Shown here: piece after piece, positions 1 to 11,936 of the stretch
Numbering within the stretch: the stretch's first letter is position 1
How the letters are laid out: each line of letters begins with the position of its first letter
Source: Lenzites betulinus
Lineage: Eukaryota > Basidiomycota > Agaricomycetes > Polyporales > Polyporaceae
Direction of reading: 5' to 3'
Length of the DNA: 64,000 nt
NCBI GenBank assembly: GCA_022264855.1
Contig: JABYQU010000013.1
Location: forward strand, 434,001-498,000
Notes under the pieces: model-generated
Databases searched by the model: none
Seen by the model: only the letters and a program-made list of their open reading frames with translations
What the model was told of the DNA's origin: nothing
Position numbers and translations under genes: made by a program

Positions 1-423
1 GGTGCCCCTCCACATGTTGCGGAGGACCTGGATGTGGCTCGCGACCTGTTTCTTTGTGCGCTCGACGCCGGCGCGCTTGAGGTGATCGACGAGGAACTGA
101 TTCCGCCAGCGACTGCGACCGCGGGAATAGGTGGCCCACGGGGACTGCCAATACTGGCGAAGGCCTGTGCGGAGTCAGTACGCAGGCGAGAGAGAAGATG
201 GATGGAGATGGGGCGAACCCTCGACAAAGATCTTCTCGACGTCCTTGGACCAGACCTCGCTGCCGTCCTTGAGGAGCTTGTGGTGCTTGCGCTGGGGGGT
301 GAGGTTGGCGGCGGGGTCTGGGAGGGACTCCATGCTGGAGTTGGTGGCGGAGGAGGAGCGGGAGGGGGAGACGGAGGTGGGATACTTGCGGCGGCGGTAG
401 GCAGACATGACTTCCCTGCCCAT
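1..423 (-). CDS. TEA/ATTS-domain transcription factor, carboxyl end cut by window edge
   Basis: Exons are <1..164 and 219..423; the intron 165-218 has GT-AG ends. The 123 visible residues carry a TEA DNA-binding domain from about residue 44 to the edge. Helix 1 contains the motif VWSKDVEKIFVEG, followed by YWQSPWATYSRGRSRWRN and then the recognition-helix region KKQVASHIQVLRNMWRG, the most conserved part of the family. Family members (Tec1, AbaA, TEAD) bind CATTCC-type sites and control filament and developmental programmes, in the nucleus. The ATG at 423 is the first in frame; a second lies at 408. A minus-strand TATAAAT at 511-517 fits either start. The domain sits unusually close to the amino end. 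The activation region lies outside the window. Family assignment is very secure; the biological role is inferred. Confidence 0.9.
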
Positions 424-2210
424 GGAGGGAGCGGGTTCGGGTGCGGGGGCCTGTGGATCTGGAAGGTATAAAGGGGACGGGGAGGGAGGCCGACATAAAG
501 CCGGAGGGGCATTTATACTGGAGGACGGATTAGAGCCGGCGGACAGGCGTCTTGGTCTTGGTGCGCGCGCGTCCGCCGTCCGAGTCGGCGCAGCGCTCGC
601 CACTCGTGATCCGGGTATGGCAAGCTCGACCCGCTGTCTGGGAGTCAGTCAGACACAACACACCCCTGTCCCTCCGTTTTGGTCTGGAGTGGATCTTGAT
701 TCTGGATCGGGGCCTAATTGGGGGCGCGTGCAGGCCAGCGCAGGAATGGAAAGCGCGGCGGGCACCGTCGACTCTCTGCGACGCTGCGATCCAGACGCCA
801 GAACACGCCGGTGGAACGACCTCGCTTGCACCCGTTCCAGCATCGCGAGCCCGGCCGGCTCCCAGCGGGCACCGCGCACACGGCCACCCGGGGCCCCTGC
901 CCTCTCTGCGGCGCCTCCGGGGCGTATCAGATGGGAGGTCCGGGCGGACGGAGGTCAGAGAATAATGGCGAGTGGGAGGCGGACGCGCGTTCGCACCGTC
1001 GCCTTTGAGACTGCCGGATTGGGCGAGTCGCATGGTGGACGTGCACGGCCATCGAAAGAACAGCCCGAAGGGGACGACAGCGGGCGAGAGAGGCCCGGGT
1101 GCCGGGGTAGCGATGCGCCTCGGGTGGCACGCCCGTGGGCCAGCACAAAAGAGCGGGGCGGTGAGTAGACACGCCCCCGCGCGCACGACGCCGGAAGCAA
1201 ATCTCTTATCTGGCCTCGCTCCCTGCGCGGGATCCCAACTCTCCCCTCCCCGCGCCCAACCGGCAGCCTCGTCCCCACCCATCGTAGAGTTTGATATTTT
1301 CAACCTCCAGCGCCGTCGTCTGCACCCATCTCTCCGCTCGTCTGGTCTCCGGCGCCGGCGCCTAGCACGGTCCGATCTTCCGACGCGCGCTGGGGCCTGC
1401 TGTGGCCGTGAACTGCCCGTGATTGCTGCCAGCTTATGTTTAGCGCCTCCACCGCCGAAACTCGAGAAGATCTGACCCGCTGGGACCCAACGTCGCAGGG
1501 TGTAGATGCCTTTGCTTGAAAATGTTTCTCCTCCCTCCAAATTGAAGCCAGAACTCGTCTCATATTGTAAATAGAAACAAACAGAATAAACGTAGTAGTG
1601 CTAAGCGCTATATGGGGCTGATAGTATATACTATCACTACACTACGACCTTATTGTACGCCGAGTCATACTAGATCGCAACCGGTGATCAAGTGAATGAT
1701 CCAAATCAGTTCGATTATGTACCAGCGGATAGGAGCTTGCCAATGTATAGCACCTACTACCGCGCTGCGAGAACGACGCCCCAGGAAACTAGTCCCCAAT
1801 ATTGCAGTCATAAATGAATGTTAGGTTGACTCTTGCCTTTCTTTTGGTTCTCACCATGGGGTGTCTCATACTAATTACATTGAACAGTGCTCCACATATA
1901 TAGTAGGCTATAGTACAACACTCCTCGTTCGAACTTCGAGGAACCAATCCTGCAATATTCCCAGGATTAATACTAGGCTCCGTCACTCGACGAAATTGCT
2001 CGCTACATCGCCACACTGGCACAGGATTTATCCTAGAGGCAAACAATAGACTGATATCTTGATAGGCATGGTATACGGTGGTAGTAGTAGCAAAGCGTGG
2101 CGGCTACAAGCGGGATGGAGGAGGCGCCTCGGAGGACGCGTCGCGTCCGCGGGCGCTCCATGCGCGTTTCGGCGCCTGGGGTGGTAGAGGTCACAGCCAG
2201 GCTCAGGGTA
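424..2210. other. Long GC-rich intergenic region upstream of the TEA gene
   Basis: Six-frame reading shows only low-quality Arg/Pro/Ala-rich open frames typical of GC-rich non-coding DNA. About 1560-2080 is distinctly AT-richer. I see no protein family, tRNA or array. Long upstream regions are common for fungal developmental regulators, so this is probably promoter sequence. Confidence 0.5.
511..517 (-). promoter_or_regulatory. TATA box of the TEA-factor gene
   Basis: A minus-strand TATAAAT lies 88 nt upstream of the ATG at 423. Its placement is consistent with a short 5' leader. This is a motif match only. Confidence 0.45.
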
Positions 2211-2487
2211 CTGTAAAGATCAGTGCATAGCGGCGGGTCACAGGTCACAGCGGCCTCCGCCGCCCCTATTTGGGTCCTGTGTCACCGGTCACCGAGGCCG
2301 CCGCCGCTGGTGACATAGGCACGAAACACCGTAGCGCCGGCCGCCGCTGCCGCGGCGGCGGTAGGTTGTGTCACAATCGCCGCTCCGTACGGCGATGTCA
2401 CCGGTCACCGTGGCCCCCGCCGCTCCGCCGCATCGTACCAGGCCGGTCACACCCAAACCTGCCGCCGCTATGCACTGATCTTTACAG
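2211..2487. mobile_element. MITE-like element with 26-bp perfect terminal inverted repeats
   Basis: The left terminus 2211-2236 (starting CTGTAAAGATCAGTGCATAG) is the exact reverse complement of 2462-2487. The element is 277 bp long and is flanked on both sides by TA (2209-2210 and 2488-2489), the target duplication of Tc1/mariner/pogo elements. The interior is GC-rich, has no transposase frame, and holds two copies of the 13-bp palindromic unit GTCACCGGTCACC (2281-2293 and 2397-2409). Size, TIRs and TA duplication fit a non-autonomous Stowaway/pogo-type MITE. The superfamily is inferred from the TSD only. Confidence 0.85.
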
Positions 2488-2764
2488 TACGTGCCACTCG
2501 TTTGGTCCCCGCAAAGTCGTCCGAGCAGATCCCTATGCAGTATGCTCGCTTCGCTCGCAATACTGTTATCTTTTTATTTGAATCAAGCAAGGTTTCCGCC
2601 GGCGTAGAGGGCATTTTTGAGTACATCTATCTTATTTACTGGACTAGATTACGTAAGCGTTGTAGCTAGCGCTATCACGTGCAGTTTCCAGGGAGCAAGT
2701 ATCGCAAACCGTAGGCTCCGAGTAGGAGACTTGTCCAAATCGCAATCTCACTTACCCCGCCGCG

Positions 2765-5414
2765 ATGAGCAAGGGCGACTCACTCACCCAGCGCTGGCTG
2801 CGTCAGAACGTTCAGACATATCCAAACCCGGATCTTGTCTACGGCCACGCAGATGCCGTCCTCCTCCGCCATCCCACGATCCGTCCGAAGACAGACGTCT
2901 ACAGTTCAGTAACCAGTTCCCGGGGCACATGTACGATCGCTCACCCTTCCGACTGCCGTGAATCACAGCCTACGATGACGGGCGCACTCAGCTGCTCCTC
3001 TGCTTGCATGGGCTGCTTCCAATCTCATTCCGCGGAGCTTCCTACAACATCCCGATCGCCGTCTGGGTCCCCAGAGAGTATCCCCGCACACCGCCGCTCG
3101 CGTACGTCGTACCCACCAGCGACATGCTCATACGTGCCGCGCCGGACATGGACATCAGTGGGCGCTGTCTCATAGACTATGTCCGCAATTGGGAGCGAAA
3201 ATACGAGGTGCGCCGTTCGTCCTTTCCGCGAACGGCTGATACCTACAATCATCCATCCATCCATTGCTCGCACACAGGGCTGCAGTCTCGTCGCACTTCT
3301 CGACGCAATGCACGATGCCTTCTCGCGCCAGCCACCCGTGTACGCGAAGCCTAAAGACGTCACCGCACAGCAGCAACCGCCTCCCTCCCGCCCGTCCTCC
3401 TCGGCACCCGACTATACTGCACGCCCGCCACCACCTCTGCCCGTGGAGCGACATAGCTCCGTCCCATCCACAGCGCACCGCACGACCTCCCCCGCCCCAC
3501 CACCGGGTGGTCCTCCCCCGCTGCCTGCCAAACCAGGCTCAGCCGCACCGGGCGCTTCCCCGCCGTCCAGAAGCACGTCCGTACCGGTCCCACATGCACA
3601 CGCGAGCTTCCACGCTGGACCCCCGGTCAATTTGAGCACAGTGCGTACGCGTCTCACGATCGTATACACGTCGCGTCGCGCGGTGCTGATCGCCTGAACG
3701 ATCGCCGATGGGAACCTCCCACCCAATAGCCGGCAGCAGGCCTCGCAGCGCGCCCGCCCCCGCCTCTGCCCGCGCACCTTCCTCAGGAGTTAACCGGAGG
3801 CGGGCACTACGCTCATTCGCCGGCCCCTCCGCCGACTTATTCGCCGCACAACCGGGCGCCTTCTGCTGATCTGCCCCCGTTCGCGCACGCGCAGGGCTGG
3901 GCGCCAGGCCCGCCATCGAGTGCAGCACACAATTTGAACCAGGCTCGATCGCAACCGCCATATCGGGCAGTCGCGCCGACGAGCCCTCCCCCGCCCGCGC
4001 CGCCGCCGCTCCCACCCGCTATTGCGCCAGGAATCCCCGGCGCGGCGGCATCTTCCGTCCGGGCAGTATCCCCTCCGAGCGCGTACACGCCCTCCGCAGG
4101 GCCTGGGGCGGGTTACACGCATGCGCCGTACGGTTCCCCGTCGTACGTCACGCGTGAGCATACAGCCGGAATGGTAGTGGGACAACATGCATATGTCTCA
4201 CCGCCACAAGGCGCGCAGCCGCCCCCGCCGCCCTTCCCTCCCATGTTCGCGCCCCCTTCGGGCGCGCCCCCACCGCCACCCGCCCCGCCGTCCGTGCCCC
4301 CGCCCGACCTGCTCGATGCGGAGGACGGGGACGAGGGTGGCCCAGGCCCGTCTGCGCCGTCGGGGGCGCCTGTGCCGCCGCGCCCGCCGAACCCGGAGCT
4401 CCTGCGGCTGCACGCGCAGGTGCATGCGAAGCTTGCGGGCGAGCTCGCGTCGCTCTCGCAGGCGATGGCGCTCGACGCGGAGCGGCTGCGCGCGAACCAG
4501 GCGGACCTACTCGCGGGCGCGCCGGCGCTGCGCGACGAGATGGCGCGCCTGGAGGCCGTGCGCGACGTGTGCCGCGGAGTCGCTGCGCGTCTCGAGAGCG
4601 TCGTCGGCGCCGGGGAGCGGAACGTGGCGGAACTCAGAAGGAAAGGCGACCCGGAGGTGGACGAGCTTGTGTGCTCGACGACGATCGTGCATAACCAGTA
4701 AGTGTGTGCCCGCTTGCGCCCTGCGCGTATGTACGCTTGTGGGCTTGTGCGCAAGGCGGGATGCGTGCATTCCGTGTGCATTTCGTGTGCCCGCAGAGAA
4801 CATTCACTGACCCGACCTTGCTCTTCGCGTCCCCGCCCCGGCCCCGCCCCTGCCGCGCGCCCTCACCCGCCTGTCCGCCTGTCCGCCAGGCTCATCAATC
4901 TTGTGGCGGAGGACAACGCCATCGAAGACACGATCTACCACCTGCACCGTGCGCTCAACGCGGGCCGCGTCGACCTCGAGCGCTTCCTCCGGGTACGTCC
5001 GTCCGTCCGTCCCTTCGCTTGTCCCTCATTCCCCCGCTGTACGTCTGTACCTCGTCGGGGTCCTCTGTCACCACCACCACCATTCTGCGCGTCCTGCGCG
5101 GTGGGCGGGGGTTCCCTTCTGGGCCACGCAGGGGGCTGCGTGTCAATCACCCCTCTTGCTTTTGCGCTCTCGCTCGCGTCCTCATTTCCGCGTCGTTCTT
5201 GCATTCGCGCTCTCATTTTTGTGATCCTGGTCCTTGTCCCCGTTCCTGCTTTTCCGCATTCGTATGCGCGAAGCTGACTTTGCGCCCCTTTGCCCTCGTA
5301 CAGACGACGCGCGTGCTCGCGGAGGAGCAGTTCATGAAGCGTGCGCTCATCGAGAAGATCCAAACCGGGATGCAGCTCGGAGGCACCCCCTGGGCCGTCC
5401 CCTCCGGCCACTAG
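2765..5414 (+). CDS. VPS23: ESCRT-I subunit Vps23/TSG101
   Basis: Exons: 2765..2903, 2969..3207, 3278..3644, 3749..4697, 4890..4992, 5304..5414 (635 aa). Residues 1 to about 150 form a UEV domain, an inactive E2 fold that binds ubiquitin and PTAP-type motifs: TYPNPDLVYGHAD, VYTYDDG after the first splice, then SYNIPIAVWVPREYP. A Pro-rich linker of about 300 residues follows, then a coiled coil and the steadiness-box core (VDELVCSTTIVHNQLINLVA, then NAIEDTIYHLHRAL). The product sorts ubiquitinated cargo at endosomes with Vps28 and Vps37. All junctions keep phase. The 3645-3748 intron inside the Pro-rich linker is the least certain. The linker is longer than in yeast or human. Confidence 0.93.
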
Positions 5415-7443
5415 CGCGAGCACTTGCACTTCTCCCTTCCCCACGCCCGTTGCCGGACGCGGGACGGCTTGGCCACCGGACGGCTTCTCGCGTCGTGTGC
5501 GGCCGAGGAGGCTCCTCGCTGTGCCGTGCGTACCGTATTGAATACACGGAAATGTGCGGGGCTCGTCATGTAACCATACTTGTAGCTTTCGACGCGCTCG
5601 GCGCCGTGCAGCCTATCGGGACATAGTCCTACTCGATTGCCCTCACCCTCGGGAGCAGTGCAGGCGAGTGCCCCTGTGTGTGCCGTGCTTGGGAATACGG
5701 GGTTACCCGCGTTCCATCAGCGATAGGAAGAGCTGGGAACGTCGCGACGCAGGATGAGTGCGGTCGATAGGGACTGTATGGCCCACATTGGCGCCCCGCG
5801 CGGGCGAACCCGTCGAGGCGGAGGGGCGTGGTCCCTTCGGTGCGCCATATTCAGCCAATTCAGAGGCACTGGCAACGGAGCCCACAGCTCCTCCACCCCG
5901 GATCCCGTTCCCCAGCCTGGGGACCGGGCGCAGCCTGAGCCTGCGCGAGATGCAGAGGCGCACTCCGCGCACCCCAATACCGGCACCACCATTATGGGCG
6001 CATTGTGGGTGCGGCGCCATCCCGCCATGCTCGCAAGCGCTGCTCGGGCGCATGCATGCACGCAGCGGAATTGGGGAGGCGAGGGCCGACGGAGGCTCGC
6101 GCGCGCGTGGATCGGTGGCGCGCTTCGAGCTTCGCGCTTCGAGTCTTCCGCTGTCGAACGCGCCTCGTTCAGACTCAGCACTACTCAGAACCCATCGGAA
6201 CACAAGCTCCGCCGGCGGCGGGTTCGCATGTGCGGCCTGCGTGGGGTTAGCGCGACGGTGTCGGAGCTGCGGGGAAGGGGAACCACGGGAAGGGCGAACA
6301 CATGGCTACGGGACGCCCGGCGTCTGGCTTGCCGTGGCGGTGGTAACTTGGATCCCATCGATGGCCCTCGACTCGGATGACACAGCGCGTCTCCGGGTCT
6401 ATGGCCATGAGACTGCGAGCGAGAGATGTCCCGGGTTCCCGTGGACGACACAATCTAATGTGGCGTGCCGGCGTCCCACGGCGACACCAGCAGCCAGTGA
6501 ACAAGTGAATGAGCCCCTCGAGCGAGTCAGCACGGCTTCTTCGCCGACGCGGACCTTCGCGGCGAAGACGAAGGCGAAGTCTCGACGGCGACGAGTTGTG
6601 CTTCCGGCCGCGACAGTGACTTCGCGCCGTTTTCGGGTGAAGCGTACGCCCCGATGCGCACGCTCCTTAGTGTGGGCTCTAGCGGCATGCACTTTCCAGC
6701 GGGGCGGAACGCGGGCGTCGAGCTTCCCAGAGAAGGCTCGGGCTCCCACTAGCACTGCTGCTTCCCGTCTCGCAAAAGCTCATGCATGACGCGCTCCCCT
6801 CGTTCGCATTACTACTAGCGGAGGTCAGGGGTCCCGCGGGCGTCGATATCATGCACTGTGCGCGTCGAGATCCCGTCTCGAAGACCGCCGGCAAGTCTCT
6901 AGCTAGATCTGACGGCGGCGGCGAACTCACTAGCGGCGAGCGAAGGACTCTATTCTCGGGGATCGATCGTCCTACCCTGACCGGGCGCGTTCGCAATAAA
7001 TGAACTAAGCAGTGGCAGCGCGCCGACGGCGATCTACGCTGGGCCGCAGCGCGCGCGGATGGGACGAGCGGGCGATGTTGAATAGAGTGTAGTAAATTCG
7101 TCGATCGGGTCATCATCACCTAGAGGTACAGCGATAGATATAAGTAGTCATAAAACAGCGCGCGCGGGCGACGCGGCGGGGGATAGGGGCGTTCAATACT
7201 CAGCGGACAAGTTCGAACAGAACGAGAAAGGAAGAACGAGAAAAAGGACTTCGACAAGCGGCGGAAGAGAGAGCACATGCGAGAGAAATCATGATCACAA
7301 GCAGCAATAGCAGCAGGGGCATCGACGAGCGTTCGTGCGTACGTACAAAGGTCAGATAGAAGCGGACAGGGAGAACATAAGCGGGGGCGGAATGACATTG
7401 TGCATCATCGGCAACACGGGGGTCGTCGGGGGGAGGCGAGCGT
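5415..7443. other. 2-kb intergenic region without recognisable gene
   Basis: It lies between the 3' ends of VPS23 (+) and the SRC1-like gene (-), so two transcripts converge here. Several long open frames exist on both strands, but their translations are Arg/Ser/Pro-rich, overlap each other in opposite frames and show no domain, so I treat them as GC artefacts. Nothing else was recognised. Confidence 0.5.
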
Positions 7444-10339
7444 TCAGGCGACGATGCGCCCCTCTTCGCCCCTCTCGTCGAACTCGAGCCGCTTCACGCC
7501 GGGCGTGCCCGGGGGCAAGGTCCTGCCCGCGCTCCCGACCCACCTCCATACCCGCTGCTCATCTCCGCCCTCGACTTCCTCGAGGTTCGTGCGCACATTC
7601 GCGTTCCCCTCCACGACGCGCTCGACGCGTGACCACAGCCGCTTGCGCTCGCCCACGGAATGGATGTCCTGCAGGACGAGGTCGCGCAGCTGGAGGGACG
7701 ACAGGTAGGGGCGGGGCGCCATCACCGGATCGGTGTGGTACGCGAGCTCCTGGTTGCGCAGACAGTCGAGCGCGACGGTGACGAGGGACGCAACACGTTC
7801 GTCGTCCACAGCCTTGCGGGCCTGGCGGTGCCGCGCGTACAGCACCGTCAGGATAGACAGGGCGGTTCCTGAGCGAGTGGACGGGGATATCAGAGACCGG
7901 GTCCCAGTGACAATTGGACGGATGGGCCGCAGGGTCGTACGCACCTAGAATAGACCGCTGCCACTCGGACCATGCATCCCTGGCCTTGACCCGAAGGGCG
8001 CAATCCCAGCCCATCGCAGGGGTCTTGTGAGCCAGGTAGCGCTTGCCACTGTTGACTTGTCAGCGCACATCACACACTAGATGGCACAACCACTCACGTA
8101 GCATCTTCTCCCATAAACACGCCGCCCCACTGCAGAAGCTGCTGAACAGCCTCATTGAAGGTGTCGTCAAGCGCGTCAAGCATGCTTGGCTATGAACACC
8201 GATTTAAGCTGATGTCTTTCACATAGGCTCAGACTAGAAACACTTACGGCGGTCTTCTCTTTGATATTCTCCCTCAGCTTCTCGACTTCAATGCCCCAGC
8301 GTTTCGCCTCCGTGGCGTCGTCACCCTCAGGCGAGCCCACGCCAACACCCTCGCACAATCTGCGCCCGCGTTCGCTCGCGAGAATCGACTCGATAGCCTT
8401 GCCGAGGACGCCGATGTGTCGTTTCCGGCGCGGGTCTTCCACACAGCGAGGCGGGAAAGCCACCGGGCCGAAGTAGGGCAGACCATCGAGCGCGTAAGAC
8501 AGCGCGCCATATACAAGACGAGACACGTCCGAGTCGGCGGAGAGCGTGGAGGGGCGCTCATACGTCTGCAGGTTGCTGTGGGCGTCCTTGTGGGTGACCG
8601 GCACATGGAACACCGCGAGGAGCGGGTGCGGCCGCAAGATGAAGCCGTTCTCGCAGGTGATCGAGGAGGGCGTGCATGTTGCGTGTTTGGGACAGGGAGC
8701 GCACTCGTTGGGCTGTGCGAAGGGGACCAAGGGCGGCGCCGGGCACAACGCAACTGCGGTTTCGGACGCGTTGGGCGGGTCTGAGTTCGGAGAGGCGGAG
8801 GCGGTGGGGGAAGGACTAAGGACGGAAGTTGTGCCGTCTGGTCCGGGAAGAGGCCAAAGGGTCGTGCGGTTCTCGAGGTTGCAGCTCTGCACTGCGACTC
8901 GGTGCACTCGTAATCCTTCGAGAATGCTATTGGTTGTTGACGCAGCGTCGCAGAACCCGATGCTCGAGGATTCTTGCTTGAACTGGTACAACACGGGCAA
9001 TGTCGAGAAGAAGAACGTGACAAACGCCAAACGAAGGAACCAGTGAGGTCGAGCGACCTCCTCGCGTTTGACGAGCGCACCACCGTCGGCGATGCGTTGC
9101 GACACTGCGAGCACGTTCTCGTCGTCCTCTTCCTGCTCTTGTTCCACATCCGCATCGTCCTCTTCGGACTGGATGGGAGGATCGTCAGCGAACTCGCCAC
9201 CACTATCCGCTGTAGCATGTGCCACAGTGGGATGCTGCTCCTCTTCATAATGTGGCTCTTCCTCCTCTTTCAAGTCCTGCACGATAGAGAGCTCACGCTT
9301 GAAGAGCCGCTGCCTAAACGGAGACGGAGACACCTCCGGAGGGAGGTCAGGCTCAAAGCTGCTCTCCGGCGGCTTAACGGAGGGGAATATCGCGCGCTCC
9401 TTCCCCTTGCTCTTCGGCGGCGAGGGCGACGACATCTGCGGCGGCGCGGACATCGACTTGCGCGATTTCGGGGCTGGTCGCGCCGCGAGCGACTTGCGCG
9501 CGCGCGCACGAGACGGCGACGGGCGTATAGGCGAAGACGACTCCGCGCCCGACTGGAAGATGTTGTTGTCCTCCCAGCCAGACTCGGGATCTTCGGTGAT
9601 CTGGCGGGACGCACGCCTGGTCTGCGTAACTGCGTCCGTAGTCTGAGATGATAAGAAGGTGAGCCACCCGGACGTGCCGTAACAAGCACTGCGGCACTCA
9701 CTGTCTTCCGCGGTCGTCCGACCTTGCGGACGACGGGGACGGGGACGTCCTCTGGCTCGCTCTCTTCTAGCAGGACTGGCTGTGCGGGCTTCACGGATCG
9801 CTTCTTGGAGGGCCCACCCAGCGAAGGCTCAGCGGAGGAACGGCGGCGCTTAGGCTGGGGAAAGTGGGGTGGCTTTATCATGAGCGTGTGTAGCAGCCAC
9901 CGATACTGGACGACTTACGGGAGCGCTCGCCTCTACAGCTGCCTGCTCTTCAGCAGCAGGGGTCTTGGAAAGTCGTCTAGATGTTCTTCGTACGGGCTGG
10001 TTGTATGCAAGGGTCAGAAGGACGCCATACGAGCGGCATGCGATCCGTTACCTTCTTGCCTTCGTTCAGTGGTCGTCCGGTAACGCCGTCTTTAATGCCA
10101 TCTTCGCTCGCCTGGCTGTTCTCGCGCTTGATGCGCTCCTTGGTGTACTTCTTCGCCTTCGGCGTGATCTCCTCGTGGAATAGCTGGATGAGCTTCGGCT
10201 TTGTGTACTGCGAGGGGTACTTGATGTTGTGGTATCCAAACACGCCGAGCAGCTGCGCGACCGTGAGCGTGGCCGGATCGAAGTCAGGCTGAAGATATTC
10301 GCCGACGGCGATAACTTGCGCGGCAGTCATGCGTGACAT
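7444..10339 (-). CDS. SRC1: Inner nuclear membrane protein, Src1/Heh1/MAN1 family
   Basis: Exons: 7444..7868, 7945..8048, 8098..8189, 8248..9642, 9702..9854, 9919..9996, 10052..10339 (844 aa). Residues about 5-50 form a HeH/LEM-like helix-extension-helix domain (LTVAQLLGVFGYHNIKYPS). Next come basic, probably NLS-rich segments (KRRR, KVGRPRK), an acidic disordered stretch, and a transmembrane helix (LRLAFVTFFFSTLPVLYQF). A Cys-containing lumenal part (CAPCPKHATC) and a second hydrophobic segment (SILGTALSILTVLYARH) precede the MSC domain ending near the carboxyl end. Relatives anchor telomeric and rDNA chromatin, aid pore assembly and recruit ESCRT-III to the nuclear envelope. Every intron preserves phase and restores family sequence. 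Confidence 0.9.
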
Positions 10340-10947
10340 GGCGGTCGATGGTGTGAAGGGCCCGAACGCCGGGGGGGACGGTGGGCGCGGCGGGCGGGGT
10401 GGTGGAGTTCGTGTTCAGGTCGCGGCGCGTCAATGTTCCCACGCGTCACGCTGGTAAACAACCACGCGACGTGTTACAGTCGCATCACGTGCGTAAGTAG
10501 ATAGATAGCACCGATTAGATCCGGTGCTGCGCTGTCGTAGATTATCAGATAAGCTCAAGAAACCGTCCGACCGCGACTTCGAGCATCCAGTGTGGCGGGC
10601 GAGCGAGAGTCCACGACCGCCGCTCACACCGTCGGGGCTGCTCTCGCAGGGCCCTCGCGCAATTCACACCATTCACACACCATCCGCGCCCTGGGGCTCT
10701 TCGTGCAGCAGGTAAAACACAGGATGTGAACAGGGCGTGTGCGCGCGCGCCGCGGCGTAGGACCGCGCATTCAGCTCCAGGACAGGCGGCGGGAAGAGAC
10801 GTGCGAGTCGGTGCGACCGTACGGACCCTGCGCCACCACTCCGGCATCGCGCGCCTTCCAGGTCTGTGACCGCGCATGCCCTGGCGAGACCCAGAAGCCC
10901 TCCTCCTGCGAACCACCACGAGCAGTATAAAGCCGCGCACCCCCAGC
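10340..10947. other. Divergent intergenic promoter region
   Basis: The SRC1-like gene (-) and the O-methyltransferase gene (+) start on either side. Apart from the TATA-like site at 10926-10932, no coding or RNA feature was recognised. Confidence 0.5.
10926..10932 (+). promoter_or_regulatory. TATA box close to the O-methyltransferase start
   Basis: TATAAAG ends only 15 nt before the ATG at 10948. If it is the functional box, transcription would begin inside or after that ATG, which would favour the in-frame ATG at 11032. Confidence 0.4.
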
Positions 10948-11936
10948 ATGTCCAGCACTACTACCGCCCCCGCCCCCGCCCCCGCCCCCGCCCCCGCACT
11001 CGCACACGTCCCCCACCGCCGCCGCCTGAACATGCTGTCCAAGCCCGATCCGAACTGGGTCCGCTCCGACGACTTCCACGCGTCGTTCCTGATCCCGCAC
11101 GACGACGCGCTCGAGCGCTCGCTCAAGTACAGCGTCGAGCAGGGCCTGCCCGAGATCAACGTGCACGCGGGCCAGGGCAAGCTCCTGAACCTCTTCGCGC
11201 GCAGCATCCAGGCGAAGCGCATCCTCGAGGTCGGGACGCTCGGCGGGTGCGTTGCGTGCTCTGGGCCGCGATCCTGATGTGCTGACTGCTGATCCCCGTC
11301 CCGTCCCCGGTGCAGGTACTCGACCATCTGGTTCGCGCGCGCGGTCCCCGCGGACGGGCAGGTCATCACCTGCGAGCTGAAGGAGAGCTTCGCCGAGGTC
11401 AGCATGCGTCCGCAGCAGCCGGGCTCCGAGTCATCATCGTTACTCACATACTGACCGGGGCACGACAGGTCGCGCGGAACAACTTCGAGTACGCAGGCGT
11501 CGGGGACAAGATCAAGGTGCTCGTCGGGCCCGCGGCGGAGACGCTGCAGACGCTGCCCTCGGAGGAGAAGTTCGACCTCGCGTTCATCGACGCGGACAAG
11601 GCGAGCAACCTCACGTACTACCTGCAGGCGAAGCGTCTCGTGCGCCGCGGCGGTGTCATCGTGCGTCCTTTCCCTTCCCTCCCCTCTCTTCCCCTCCCTT
11701 TCCTTTCCTTTCCTTTCTTGCGTTGGGGGGAATGCGGGCTGATGGACGGGGTGCAGATCGTGGACAACGTGATCCGCAACGGCACGGTCGCGAACCCGGA
11801 GATCGACGACGAGAACGTGCGCGGCGTGCGCGCCCTGCTCGCGCACATCAAGGACGACAAGGAGGTCGACGCGACGACGATCGGCACCGTGAGCGAGAAG
11901 GGCTACGACGGCTTCCTGTACTCCATCTACCTGTAA
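10948..11936 (+). CDS. Class I SAM-dependent O-methyltransferase (Methyltransf_3 family)
   Basis: Exons: 10948..11246, 11316..11397, 11469..11660, 11757..11936 (250 aa, or 222 aa from the ATG at 11032). SAM-binding motif I is ILEVGTLGGYSTIWFAR, split by the first intron. The acidic motif is FDLAFIDADKASN, with the metal-binding Asp typical of catechol/caffeoyl-CoA O-methyltransferases, and GGVIIVDNVIRNG follows. The product is probably a soluble Mg-dependent enzyme methylating a catechol or small phenolic; the substrate is unknown. The amino end carries an Ala-Pro repeat encoded by a CCCCCG-type hexanucleotide repeat (about 10966-11000), and the shorter start removes it. The third intron is strongly pyrimidine-rich. 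Confidence 0.88.
10966..11000 (+). repeat. CCCCCG hexanucleotide microsatellite
   Basis: About five to six near-perfect hexanucleotide units encode alternating Ala-Pro if the upstream ATG is used. The tract is likely length-variable and prone to assembly error. Confidence 0.7.

Noticed and set aside
530..1540. 336-codon minus-strand open frame upstream of the TEA gene
   Set aside because: No domain, composition like the opposite-strand shadows, and it would overlap the TEA promoter and its TATA box.
5758..6789. 343-codon open frame on the plus strand
   Set aside because: Translation is Arg/Ala/Pro/Ser-rich with no domain, overlaps open frames on both strands, and lies between converging genes. 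It fits chance open reading in GC-rich DNA.
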